Of a stretch of DNA of 64,000 nt, positions 1 to 11,300 are shown one piece after another. Both the position numbers and the translations under genes were made by a program. This DNA is from Saposhnikovia divaricata (taxonomy: Eukaryota; Streptophyta; Magnoliopsida; Apiales; Apiaceae). Each line of letters begins with the position of its first letter. Positions within the stretch are counted from its first letter, which is position 1. Where the stretch lies: NCBI GenBank assembly GCA_036435485.1, contig CM071600.1, forward strand, positions 51,705,546-51,769,545. Reading direction: 5' to 3'. The notes under the pieces were generated by a model. That model had not been told where the DNA came from, ran no database searches, and saw only the letters and a program-made list of their open reading frames with translations.

Positions 1-270
1 TTGGTAGTAGTTGTAGTAGTTGTAGGAAAAGAAACACAAGACATGACAAGAATGAAAAAAGAATAAAAACTACGTAGAGATAAACAAAGGTGCTTATTTA
101 TGTAAAACAAAGAAAATAAAAGAGAGTTTCAGTTATATTAGAACAAGGAACGGATACAAGCTATTTATAGGCTAATAAACATAAAACCTTATTGTATTGC
201 TAAAATAATAAAAACTAAAAGCTAAAATTAAAACAATAAAAACATATTATTTTTTTATTTTTATTGTATT

Positions 271-473
271 GCTTAACGAGTTCGATTACCGAGTCGAACC
301 GAGTTCGAGCCGTGTATCGAGTCGAGTCGGACAACCAAAAAACTTGGCTGAACTCGATAAGCTTATCGAACAAATTTTGGTGATCGAACTCGAGTTCGTT
401 AACGAACCGAGCTGAGTCGATCGAGTTTTTACCGAGTCGAGTTCGAGCTCAGCTCGGTTCGTTTACAGCTCTA
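271..473. mobile_element. Truncated end of a hAT-like non-autonomous element
   Basis: This stretch is unusually rich in TCGAG/CTCGA motifs compared with the AT-rich DNA around it. It finishes in a sequence whose reverse complement begins TAGAGCTGTAAACGAACCG, the style of terminus seen in many plant hAT-derived elements. I found no matching second end to the left and no target duplication, so it is probably a truncated copy or one whose other end lies outside the window. The family call is by resemblance only. Confidence 0.35.
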
Positions 474-530
474 GTTTTTAGTTCTGATTATATGTTGGAA
501 GCATTGTTGTATGATGTTTCTGATATTTAG

Positions 531-636
531 TACTCCCTCAGTCTCAATAGGTTCTTTATCTTTCAGAATAAGATTTTTGGCACGCATTTTAAGGGCGGTT
601 TCATAATTTTTTTTTAAATTTTTTTTTTGTATAAAA

Positions 637-676
<40 letters not shown>

Positions 677-779
677 ACAAAAAAGAAAATTTTAAAAATA
701 AGTTATGAAACTACCATTAAAATATACCTTAAAATGCGTGCAAAAAATTGGTAAAAAATTAATTGGGACGGAGGGAGTA
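531..779. mobile_element. Stowaway-like (Tc1/Mariner) MITE
   Basis: The left end reads TACTCCCTCAGTCTCAATAG. The right end, reverse-complemented, reads TACTCCCTCCGTCCCAATTA. These are the classic Stowaway termini, with the TA target at both outer edges. The inverted repeat extends inward: a CACGCATTTTAAGG segment near 580 pairs with one near 735. The centre holds an AT microsatellite. No coding capacity. Confidence 0.85.
640..673. repeat. (TA)n microsatellite
   Basis: Uninterrupted alternating T and A in the loop of the Stowaway-like element. Short ORFs across it are artefacts. Confidence 0.9.
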
Positions 780-894
780 ACAATCAACTATTTTTTCAAA
801 AAAATATATATATTAAATTGAATTGAAGTATAACATGGTATATGGATAAAGATAACATGCATTCTATGTTTAGATTACACGTACAAGTGAAAAG

Positions 895-898
<4 letters not shown>

Positions 899-939
<41 letters not shown>
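899..939. repeat. (TA)n microsatellite
   Basis: About 20 TA units between the Stowaway element and the decayed gene fragment. Not coding. Confidence 0.9.
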
Positions 940-940
<1 letters not shown>

Positions 941-1062
941 CTTTGTTTACATCCTACTTTTTTTTATACATGTACAGTTAAAATTCTTATACAATCTATA
1001 TATGCAAGAATAGATCATAAATGCATGTCATTTCACTAAATTGTGTTTTCCATGCTTTGCAG

Positions 1063-2013
1063 GATTGGAGTTGGTCATTCACAAACATTGTTGTGAAACT
1101 TTTGGAAATACTTGATTCTTGCTTTATTGACAAACTTACACCTGCTGTGATCGTTCTACTGGGCCAATTGGGGAGGTAAGCTGTGTATGTATTATAGATA
1201 TGGTTACAGCCTTCTTTACTGTTTGATAAAACTTGTAAAATGTGTCACCACCTAGATGTCATTCTGATGCAAAAATCCTAAACAATAGGGACAACTTGGA
1301 AGTAACATTTTTTTTTTTTTTGCTATCTTTAGATGTCTAGCTAGATTTGTACTATGTTATTATTTTAATGTGGTTAATACATTCTCTCCCTTATTATTTT
1401 GTTTGTTTAGAGACCCTTGGAATCTTCAGCAGAGAAATGTTACCTATGGCAAGTCATATTATTAAATATCTTGACATCCGTTAGTTCTTATTTAAACAAG
1501 AAGCACATCAGTGTTTAGTAATCAAGTCCATACCAGATCCTGACCCCATTACTTAATAGTCATTTATTTAATTTTGCGTCACAGTTTCAGTTACATTCCT
1601 TAAAATTTAGAATTTCAATAATTGTTAGGTATAAGTAAACAGGATTAGACGGACCGTTTCAAAAATAAGTTCTCTTCCAGAAGTAATCTTTAATTAACCC
1701 CTTACTGTTTACAACATACTCTGGCTTGGTGTTGATGCAAAAGGGTACGATGATACAGGAGTTGAAACCCTTAAGAGGCAGATTGTCTTCATCTCTGCGT
1801 CAAAATGACTCAACCATCGTGGTATTACCAAGTCAGATTGCAACTGTATATGCTTTACTCGGAGTTATTCCCTTCAGTTTTGAAGAACTTATTAAGAGCA
1901 ATAACAAGCCTCCCGAAGTCGTTGAAGACTCTAGTTCTGCTGATTCTGTAAGGAACTGGTTTTCATTACTGACTAAGGAACAACAGTCGTTATCGATCAG
2001 ACAATATTATTAA
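1063..2013 (+). pseudogene. Decayed 3' exons of an unrecognised conserved plant gene
   Basis: An exon-like block at 1063-1175 follows a TTTGCAG acceptor and ends at a GTAAG donor. It reads as a hydrophobic helix-like peptide starting DWSWSFTNIVVKLLEIL. A last coding block runs from about 1725 to a stop at 2013 and ends SLLTKEQQSLSIRQYY. Near 1772-1774 the plausible frame changes: the peptide before (GVDAKGYDDTGVETL) and the peptide after (LRQNDSTIVVLPSQIATVYA) lie in different frames, as expected from a 1-bp insertion. The position expected for the last acceptor reads TCTGG and not AG. I do not recognise the protein. The breaks suggest a remnant, though an unusual exon structure cannot be excluded. 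Confidence 0.5.
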
Positions 2014-2848
2014 TTTGTTTTTAATTATGTCAAAGAAACTTGTAAACAGTATGTTAACATTTGAATTTTTGTTTTAATTTTTTTTTTTTGTATTACTAAT
2101 TGTTATTTGTTATTTTTTTTAAAAAATCTTAATTGTTATTTGTATGTGAGTGTGACAGATTCTTGAGTTTTGTACGTTTGATATCATATTGCTATGCCCA
2201 CTGCCTACACCATCTCTACTTTGGCGATCGTCCTAAACTGCTGTTCTGGTAAAGTTTGTTGCTCTGGTCGAGCATGACCTGATTTCCAGACTTGTGGATT
2301 TAAGACAAATAGTCGGCTCCACTTTTATTCGAGGGTATAAATATCGAAAACTCCAAGAATAGCCGATTATCGTCTTTAATTTAACTTGGCAAACATTTGA
2401 GGTAAACTAGCTCACTAACCCGTAATGGAGAATCCATTCGCTACTTAAATGAAAATAATCTATAGTCGATTTTTTCCATCACATCCACGTCGTCATGATC
2501 CGACGGCAAAGTGGAACTGAATTTTATGTGTGGAGCTGCATTTTAAGTGAGTATCAGACTCTGCTCTTGTAATGTGGAGTAAGTTGAATTATGATGTATT
2601 TTTGATCTAATGATGCGTGAAAGTGTAAGCTACCAAACAATGACTAAAATGCCTGGGAGGCAAGGATAGTGTTGAAAAGATTCTTCGTTGACAACATATA
2701 AAGCAAAGCATGAATGCAGCAAAACAAGTTTCTTTTACCACATACTAAAGTATGAAGGCAAGATATGTTCGTTTCCCTTTTCTTGTATAAATTTATGGAA
2801 TCCTTCTATTCTCAGTGGGCAGAAAGGTTTCAGTACTTTCCTTACCTA
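2014..2848. other. Intergenic, no gene seen
   Basis: T-rich DNA after the decayed exon, then the 3' flank of the first BBE-like gene, which is read leftward into this stretch. I see no coding region, RNA gene or element termini. Confidence 0.5.
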
Positions 2849-4432
2849 TCAGTACTGATATTTTGGTTTTCTGCTAAGCGGAATGCTTTGCTCGTGCTTA
2901 AAGAAGTTAAAGGGGTCAGCCTTGGTCTTCACTTGTGCTAGTCTCTTGAAGTTGCTCTTAAAGTACTTCTTTCCCCAGTTTGCTGCTTTATTGTAGCTTG
3001 TGTTGGGATGCCTATTGATCCCCAAGTCAAAATCCCTATAATTCTGGTAAGCTGTTCTCGGAGAGTGGGAGACGTATGGCTTCATGTACTTGTAAAGCTT
3101 CCTCACCCAGTGGATATGCTTCTTTGTTGCCTTGGCAGTATTTACGTCCCATTTCACTAAATACTGTATGTTGTACAAATTGCCTTTCCGGTGTGGAAAG
3201 GGAGTCTCAGATTTTGAAATCTCTCTCATTCTTCCTCCAAATGGTTCTAGTATCACAAAAGCTAATTCTTCTTCAAGCATCCTTTTCCAGATTCCATCGA
3301 GCCCGCTTATAGGTATTGGTTTAGTCACAAAATCTGATTTTGCCTTGAAATTGCTTTGGTACTGGTCTTTTCTGGTCAGCAAAACATCCCAGGACTGCCC
3401 TTCTGGGTAACCTGCAAATGACAGTGCAGAATCAACCCATGTCATTTCTGTGCAGTTTTCTGCTCTTAGACCTAATTCTGGGAACCATTTGCTCATCATT
3501 GGTATGAGCTCGCTGACTTCCCCAAGATAAAGTGACTGAAATGTAGCTTGAACTGTCTTATTGTAAGACTGTCCAACATTCTGCATGATGACTCTGATGA
3601 AGAGATCTTCGGGTAGCTTTTCTGCAACAGATTGCCACCTGTGAACAAGCTCAGAAGCTCCTTGCTCCAACTTCTTGGGGACGTTGAAGACTGTCACCAC
3701 TTCTGGAAGTCGGACCAACTTGATTTTCCAAGCGACGACAACTCCGAAGCTGGATCCGCCTCCTCCCCTAATCGCCCAAAATAAATCTTCTCCCATCGTT
3801 TCTCTATCAAGCAATCGTGAATACACATCAACTAGGTATGCATCTATCACGTTGTCAGCTGCTAGTCCATATTTTCTAACCATGTTACCAAAGCCTCCAC
3901 CACTAAAATGGCCGCCAATGCCAACACTAGGACATACCCCTGCTGGAAAACCAAGAACTTTACTTTCCTTTGCGATGTTATAGTATAGTTCTCCTAGTGT
4001 TGCCCCAGATTGTACCCATGCTGTCTCGTTCTCCAAATCTACATTGACTGCTCGGAGATTTATTAGGTTAATAATGATAAAAGGGGTTTTGCTGCGGTAT
4101 GATTGGCCTTCATAGTCGTGACCCCCACTTAGTATTCTAACCTCCAGGCCATTTTGTCTGCTGCAAAGTATTGATGATTGGATTTCTATATCTCCAGACG
4201 GAGTGATTATGTACTGAGGTTTTGGGCTTGTAGAATTAACCCATCTTGGATTCTGTTGAGAGGACTGCAAAATTGCTTCATAGGAAGGTGAGCCAGGTGC
4301 ATGGAGATAATCTGAAATGTTGATGAATCTTCTAGAATAGATTAACATGCAATTCACAAACGCGTCCTGTGTTGCATTGCAAGTTGCTAAAAATGCGACG
4401 AGGAGGAGGCAAATTAGTTTGGTGGCGATCAT
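2849..4432 (-). CDS. BBE-like FAD-linked oxidoreductase, copy 1
   Basis: A complete intronless 527-residue protein, the usual length for plant berberine-bridge-enzyme-like oxidases. Residues 1-21 form a signal peptide, so it is probably secreted or vacuolar. The FAD-binding (PCMH) domain holds SGGHDYEG (His105) and GVCPSVGIGGH (Cys167), the two residues that bind FAD covalently in this family. C28 and C90 probably form the conserved N-terminal disulfide. The BBE C-terminal domain holds NYRDFDLG (Tyr465) and ends near HEQSIP. Val170 fills the oxygen gatekeeper position, the oxidase-type residue. Phe181 replaces the usual active-site Tyr, and Asn421 replaces the usual Lys two residues before Gln423. 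Copies 2 and 5 share these traits. The substrate cannot be read from the sequence; carbohydrates, monolignols and alkaloids are known for the family. Confidence 0.93.
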   Translation of the reverse strand: MIATKLICLLLVAFLATCNATQDAFVNCMLIYSRRFINISDYLHAPGSPSYEAILQSSQQNPRWVNSTSPKPQYIITPSGDIEIQSSILCSRQNGLEVRILSGGHDYEGQSYRSKTPFIIINLINLRAVNVDLENETAWVQSGATLGELYYNIAKESKVLGFPAGVCPSVGIGGHFSGGGFGNMVRKYGLAADNVIDAYLVDVYSRLLDRETMGEDLFWAIRGGGGSSFGVVVAWKIKLVRLPEVVTVFNVPKKLEQGASELVHRWQSVAEKLPEDLFIRVIMQNVGQSYNKTVQATFQSLYLGEVSELIPMMSKWFPELGLRAENCTEMTWVDSALSFAGYPEGQSWDVLLTRKDQYQSNFKAKSDFVTKPIPISGLDGIWKRMLEEELAFVILEPFGGRMREISKSETPFPHRKGNLYNIQYLVKWDVNTAKATKKHIHWVRKLYKYMKPYVSHSPRTAYQNYRDFDLGINRHPNTSYNKAANWGKKYFKSNFKRLAQVKTKADPFNFFKHEQSIPLSRKPKYQY

Positions 4433-4465
4433 TTTTGTGTTTGTAGTCTTGGGGTCAATCTCTCG

Positions 4466-4475
4466 TTATTTATAG
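4466..4475 (-). promoter_or_regulatory. TATA box of BBE-like copy 1
   Basis: CTATAAATAA on the minus strand, 33-43 bp upstream of the ATG. The same motif stands at a similar distance in copies 2 and 4, which supports the chosen starts and implies very short 5' leaders. Confidence 0.6.
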
Positions 4476-5388
4476 ATGCACAAGTGCGAGTTAACAAGCA
4501 CACGTCCGTTTTTAGCATTTGAGTAGACTTTACTTGCAGTATTCAATGTTAACTTGTAGTTTCTAAGTTTGTGATAGAGTAATCTTAGATGATACCAATG
4601 CAGGCATTCGAGATTCTTGATCAGCAAGAACTTTGTCTCTTTTGTCCTTTTATTTCCCGTTCGGCTGATGTTTGATCCCCTGCTGCCTCTGAGCTTTCTG
4701 CTATGCTAATTACAATACGTGCATACTATTTTTATTGATAGAATAAACTCTCTTCCATATTTGTTTTTCCACTTTCTTGTTTTATCATTTGGTTTCTGGG
4801 TCCAAACATGTTATGCATAAGTTACATATGGTTCCCTTTCACTCTTCTTCTATAGTTCAGAAGTGTCTTCAACTAGAGGACTTATTTCCATTTTTCTCTA
4901 TTCCTTGACCTTTCTTTTATTCCACACACACACACACACACTGTATATTATATATTTAATTGGGGTGTGTAGAATTGAACTGGTCTAAGATTAACGTTAG
5001 GTTCTTGGTTTGGTTGCCAATTGTGCCGTACTGGTATAATCGTATTAGAAGAATCGACTGACCAACCGTACCAGTGTAATTATCCAGCTTAATTTAGTAA
5101 ACGTTGCTCTAAAATCACATAGGAAAATCTTAGAGGAGATTAATGTGCCTAAAATGAACATTAAACTTTTAAATAAATGCATCAAAATAAGTTGTAAACA
5201 TGTTTTAGGATAAATCTCGAAAATTCATAAATAGTTAAACTTAAATATTCATCTTTTTAACAACATGTGACTGTTTCATGAAAGAAATCTCATTCAATAT
5301 TCCATGTTTAAAAAAAAAACATTCCAAACCAGTTTTTTTATGGTGATGATGCATGATCTACTATCAATGCTCCAATTCGGAAAATTCG
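4476..5388. other. Upstream region of copy 1, no other gene
   Basis: AT-rich non-coding DNA with a (CA)n run at 4924-4942. It ends at the target-site duplication of the LTR element that begins at 5394. I see no other gene. Confidence 0.5.
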
Positions 5389-5393
5389 CAGCC

Positions 5394-5859
5394 TGTTAAT
5401 TTTGTTGATCTTCCATTGATGGAGGTAAACAATCAGCAAGTATTAACAGAATCAACATAGGGAAGAAGATAGAACAAAGAGAATTAACTGTATTTGTATT
5501 TACATTTTAACATAAACGGTTACAAAACTTGAGACTACATTGTGACTTAACAACTTGACTAATAGAACAACAGAATGGAACTATATATAGATGAATGCTC
5601 TAACTGATGTGGCAAGTGCTAGCTGGACATGAGATGGACTATGGGGGTGTTTGGGATAACTTTTTTCCAGAATAATTCAACTTATTTTAAGACAAAGTTA
5701 GAGATTCCTAACTTTCCAACTTATTTTCCAACTTATTGAATCTCAAACATACATTAAATATTTGTATAAAAAAAATTATCAAAATATAAAATTTTTACCC
5801 GAAAATAAGTCCATAAGTCCTAAAAAAAAGTTACGCCAAACAGGCCCTATATCTCAACA
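5394..5859 (-). repeat. 3' LTR of outer element, carrying a MITE
   Basis: Matches the LTR at 19805-20061 with few substitutions, apart from a 205-bp MITE insertion at 5643-5847. Confidence 0.85.
5643..5847. mobile_element. PIF/Harbinger-like MITE inside the LTR
   Basis: The ends read GGGGGTGTTTGGG and, reverse-complemented, GGGCCTGTTTGGC. The 3-bp target TAT is duplicated at 5640-5642 and 5848-5850. The uninterrupted LTR at 19805-20061 shows the empty site (GGACTATATCTC). The ends resemble those of the MITE that breaks BBE-like copy 5. Confidence 0.75.
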
Positions 5860-6979
5860 TCCCCCCTCAAGTTGGAGGTGATGAAGAATGAAGGAACATC
5901 CAACTTGAAAGCTTTATTAGACTCCAACTTCAGAAACAAATCTTCTGATTCTTGACATACTACCCTCCCTGTAAAGTTACAGTAACTACTTGAAAAACAG
6001 AAGGCTCAACCAAACACAAACGAGAATACTAGAAAAAATGCGGCAGAGAGTTGCTCCCAGGTTTCCCAGGAGTTAGCTACATCCTCTGTGCCAGAGATTC
6101 CAGAAAGCCAGGCACCACTTGAACAGCCGACTCCACCAAACATAAACTACAATCCTGGAAGAAGCCCCCAAAGCTACAAAAGGAAGCTTCTCAAGTTTTT
6201 GCTTCTCAATCCACCACTTAATAATTCCTGCAACAACCAACCTTTCCTTCCCAAACGGCCAGCATACTTATTAGCTTACTCAGCAACTTTGGTAGACTAA
6301 TAACCAGAGATCACATATATCATTTTGGAAGCATCAGAACAACCCTCATTGAAATGTAAGCAATAGGTAAGGTTAAGGTAAGCCCACACACGAGCAACAA
6401 TGACCACCATCCAGAAATGGTGACCTCCAACTTGAAGATACAACCAATCAGCAGCAACAACACAAAACACAGGAGATTCCATCTCAAAATATCACAAAAT
6501 TCTGACCTCACAGAATAGGATTTAGAAGACTGCCAATGCAGCAAATCTCAGCAAGCCAATCAGAATCTTAGAAATCCACAAGGATTTTAGAACAACACAG
6601 ACCAGCAACAAATGCAACACCACAAAGGGCATAAACTCATTTGAAAAAATGAGTAACAAACAGCCCGCCTTAAGGTTTTTCAAGGGCCATTGTAGCCTGC
6701 CTTAAGGTTTTCAAGGGCAAAATGGATAGAAAACTGATTGCTAGCTCACAAAGGAGATAAGCAAATCAGTCAATAAAATTGCTACTAAAGAGCACAAATT
6801 CAGAGATAGTGAAGACCTCACAGAGCCACAAAGTGACTCGAACGGCCAAAAAATAATACCAGAAATGCTTTAGATCGAGAACACTTCTTCAAAAGAAGTA
6901 ACATTTTAGGATGAACTGATGATGTACGGAAATGATTTGAGTTTAAAATTTAGGATGAAAGAAATTTCAAGGTAGAATC
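5860..6979. other. Internal region of outer element, left part
   Basis: Begins with the polypurine tract (minus-strand GAGGGGGGA, about 5860-5868). The rest has no long ORF and no retroelement protein motif I recognise. Near 6660-6720 a CTTAAGGTTTTTCAAGGGC-type segment occurs twice. It ends in GAATC, the target duplication of the nested element. Confidence 0.6.
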
Positions 6980-8175
6980 TGTTGAGTATTGAATACAGTA
7001 AAAGAATACAGAGGGGGGGGGGGTGAATGGATTCTTGAATTTTTCTTCGTTCTTGAATCTTTGTAACAAGATAAGTGATGAGTGTGTGAGATATGAAGAT
7101 GCGGATAATTAAAGACAAACACAACACAATATCACTTTAATCTAATACTTTATTAGATAAAGATTTTGCTACAATCTGTGAATACAAATGATAGTATTCT
7201 CAGCTTCGTTTTTCTCAGAGAGATATTTTCTGGATATTTTTGAGAAACTTCAAAACCTTAACAGCTAAGGAAGTAAGGCTGTATCCTTATAGACATGGAT
7301 ACACCCACTTGCTACAAATGAGGTAGGTAAAACAAAAGCACTTTCCAGTCTGTCTATCTCATTTTAGTAAGAGTCCAAACGGCTACAGATTTGACTTTGA
7401 AAAGCCTGTTTAGATCCACTTCTTCAGCTCCTTGTCCCTTGTCTTATCTCTCCAAGCTTCTTTGTAGGCTTTCCAGCATGCTTTATAGGACAGAGTCAAA
7501 TAAAGTATCCTGGCTTGTTGCAGGTTTCTGACTTGTACAATTCTTCAGTATTTTGTCCTCAAGAATGTATTCGAGAAGTGACTAAGTGAGTGATTCGAGA
7601 ACTGGAGTTGACTTGATTGATAACTCTGAGTTCTCGAATAGTGTTATCTTGACATATCGAATCACTTCTCGAATAGCTCTTTTCTCTGGGACTCCTTGAG
7701 ATATCGAATAGAGCATTTTGACATATCGAATCCCTGAGGTATCGAATAGAGCATTTTGACATATCGAATCCCTGAGATATCGAATAGCATATTGAGAGAT
7801 ATCGAATAGTGTCTTCTGAGATATCGAACTCCAGACTTCTCGAATGCTAGACTTCTCGAATAGACAAATGTACTTCTCAAATTAGTACTTAGGCAATTTC
7901 TTCATTTCTTCAATTCTTCAAATCCCAACTGTGATTATTTGACAGTCTTCATTTCCTTGCTTGAGGCATGAACCTTAGAACTTCTTTCAAGCTTTATTCT
8001 TGACTTAGTAGGTACAGTTACACAGATAGAATTTGATGCCTATTACATAGTGCAAACAAGTAGAAACTCTACAACTAGAGGTTCCCTCAGTTAAGAGGTC
8101 ATGTAGGTAATGCATAGCATTACACATACTTAGGCTTGTTATTAGATGTATTCAGGCATGCCTCTGTGACTAACA
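6980..8175 (-). repeat. 3' LTR of the Sire-like element
   Basis: Plus-strand ends are TGTTGAGTATTG and GTGACTAACA. It contains an 11-G run and a cluster of TTCTCGAAT/ATTCGAGAA and ATATCGAAT motifs at about 7565-7870. A diverged solo copy of this LTR lies at 37777-39047. Confidence 0.9.
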
Positions 8176-8190
8176 ATCTCCCCCAAATTG
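8176..8190 (-). other. Polypurine tract of the Sire-like element
   Basis: The minus strand reads TTTGGGGGAGAT just before the 3' LTR, the expected place for second-strand priming. This fixes the element's orientation. Confidence 0.75.
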
Positions 8191-8334
8191 TGAGTAAGAC
8201 CCTTAGTCACAATTTCATGTCTGATAACAAGCCTATCATACATAAAGATAAAACTTGACAGTACAGGTATGAATTTCCATTAGCAATTTGGATAGAACTA
8301 CAGAGTGAGTAATCTTACAGCCTATGATGAAGAA

Positions 8335-11300
8335 CTAGCCATTGTCTTTTGATTCCCTTTCCATAGCTTTGGCTTGAAATTCATCATATTCTTTCTCTCT
8401 TCTTTCTTTCTCCTTCCTTGTATTCTCATCCATAGCTTTTATTATTTCTGCCATAGCATCCAATTCTTCAAGCAAAATTGAGTCTTTGAAATCTTCAAGT
8501 ACTGGTTCCAGAATATTTGCAGGATAGTGGTTGAGTAGATTCATTCTGATGTTGACTTGATTTCCATTCCTCCTCCTATACTTTACCATGTAGGGGTTGA
8601 ACTGAACTCTACACAAACCCTTTTTCCTCAGCTTTTCTGCTTCACTTTCCAGTCTCTCAATTTCTCTCTCCCTTGCCAGCCATTTCTCAAAACACTCTTT
8701 TCTGACTTTTTCTTCATGATCTCTCTTCATTTTCACAAAATCAATTAGCTCCAGTTTCCATACTCTCTCCACTTTATCTTCTGAGCTCAACAGTGCAATG
8801 ATTCTCTCTATGTCATATAGCTTGCCCCAGTGTTGACATCCTCCTTGTTTGAATTTCTCCTCCCTTCCATCAGAATATTTAATCTCAAGGCAATTATCAA
8901 CAATGGCAACATGATAGATTCTTTGAGCTTGCAAAAATTGCAGTTGGTCTACATCATAATCTTCATCTAGTGGTTGGAGTTTTAGGCCTGGATAGATTGT
9001 CAGGGTTTTTGATGTGGTTGGCTTTGATTTCCTTGCAGCTTGCTTGAACTTGATTCTTTTTACATGATTACTTGGCAGCAGTATGTGACCTTTGTTTGTA
9101 GACCATTGTAGTATTCCATTAGCAGTTTGCTTTTTGAAACATACAGATGGTTTCTTGACTTGAATCTTCTTCTCTTCTTGAGGTGGCAAGACAGTTGCAG
9201 AAGCCATAGATGCAAATTTTGAAAGGTCACTACTGGCAGCATTCACCCTAGACTTAGAGTCTTGTGTTGTGGTGAGGTTACTGTCAGCAATGCCTGAGGC
9301 TTGCTGTCTTCCACTTTTCCTCTCAGAGCCTTTACCTTGATCATCATCATTCTTCCTCTTCTCATTATCCTTCTTCTTCTTCTTGTCTTCATCACCCTTA
9401 TTACTCCGGTGATGTCTTCTCCTTCCATCACTTTTATCTTCATCCTTGTCTTGATCTTTGCTTGGGTTGAACTTAGCAGTCTCAGATACAATGCCAGTTG
9501 CAATATATGACCTGAGATAAGATATAGCTTCTAATTCTTCTGCTGTTCTTGATCCCTTCTTCTTGATCAGTTTCTCAATGATGGCTATGATGAGATTTTT
9601 ATTTTGAGGAGTTAGATGCTTAGGAATGACCAGCTGCTTGATATCTTCAATTCTTGTTCCAGCCTGGTAGATAATAGTTCTAGGATCTGTGAAAACTTCA
9701 GGTAGCCTTGAAGGTTGACCATTCCTCAAGTCATCATGAAGACTCTTGTTGTTCTCATTTCCCTTCTCAATTAGTCCAAGGAGCACATTCACTTCTGAGT
9801 GCTTTAGACTCTGTAGAGTATTGATGGTTAAGTGCCATATCTTGTTCTTTCCTACCATCAATATCTCCTTGAGCCATAGATCATTAAGCCTCCTTGGTAC
9901 TACTGTGAGACAGTCAATCTGACTCTTCAAACTCTCATGATATAGCAGAGCATCACCAGCCTGTTCTCTAGAGACTTTCAGAAGCTCCAAGAATGCATCA
10001 TCATGATAGACATTTGAGTTTGCAATTTCTTGTAGCTTGGCCTCAGTGACCACCTTCACTTCTACTGGCTTGGCACTCTTAGATATTGAGATTTGAGGCT
10101 TGTCAGATGGCATACTCCCTGCAACCACTGTGGTTGTGATAGACTGCCTTTGACCATCAGGAGTAGTGATGTGCACAGTTGGTAGAGTGACAACTGGCAG
10201 AGAAGTGGGAGGCTTGGGAGGCTCATCAACTTTGTCCTTTCCTTTTCCAGGCACATGAGTAGTAGATTTCAAAGTTCTCTGATGGCCACCCTCAGTGATC
10301 TTGATGCCCTTTTCTAGTGGTCTCTCCCCCTTTGGATTTGAGTTCTTTGATATCCTCTTCTCCCCCTTAGGCTTGTTGACAGACACAGGGACTGTAGGAG
10401 ACACCTTTGGAGTTGAAGATTCATCAGGTAGAGGGAGACCCATGTGCTTCATCATTGCAGACAACATTGATTGTTGATGCAGAAGAACATCAGCTGTGGT
10501 AGTGGCTTGAGTGGTCAACTGCTCAGTCAGAGTTGTCACAGTGTCTGTAAGATGAGCATTGGACTTGTGGAGAGAGACTACCTCCTTTTCAAGAGTATCC
10601 ACTTTAATGAAGAGTTCATTGGCCTTAAAACCAGATAGGGATTGATCCTTCAGTCTCTGCACTTCGAACCTGGACATCTTATGCACAGGAACCTCAGTGA
10701 CCAGCTTGTCTCCATATTGATTTGCAAAGAGGGTCCTGAGCATGGCATTGGCATTAGTTGTCTGATCTGATAAGGATTGAAATTTGTGCCCCAGACCTGT
10801 GACAGCATCCTTGAGAATGGCCAAACCATTGTCCATCCTGGTGCAAGTAGCATTGCAGGTTCGAATGTCCTTGAGAACAGTCTCCAATTGAGGGAATTTA
10901 GCATCAAAAGTCCTCTTGATCTCATGCACCTCCTTGGTTGTAGCTGAACACACTTCATTAATTTCTGTCTTTAAGCCTTTACCAAGATAGTGTGCAGCCT
11001 TGAGAATGCCTTTATAGCTATCATTCACTGCTTCAAACACATCAGTAGGGTTGAGAGATTTGGCATTGGACCCTAGTGAAGTGATGTACTCTTCTCTGAG
11101 GTACTGGAGACCTTCTGAGAGAGGGATTGAATTGGTTCCTTGCAGCCAAGCATCGATATTTCCATCTCTCTCAGTTTCATCTATGATCTTCTCCTTCTGT
11201 AGCTCTACATCCTCTTTGTGACATAGGAGAATAGCTTCATAGTCTGGATTGGGCATGTTTGCAGTGAGAAGGTGCTGAGCAATTTTTGTGAACTCAGGGA

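Noticed and set aside
471..1039. Short ORFs rich in Ile-Tyr
   Set aside because: They are translations of (TA)n microsatellites.
3076..3983. Plus-strand ORFs of 78-102 codons inside BBE-like copy 1 (and similar ones in copies 2 to 6)
   Set aside because: They are antisense shadows of conserved coding sequence and recur at the same place in the paralogues. They have no domains or start context of their own.
7680..7880. CRISPR-like array of ATATCGAAT units
   Set aside because: The repeats are short, unevenly spaced and present in both LTRs of a plant retrotransposon. There are no regular spacers and no cas genes.
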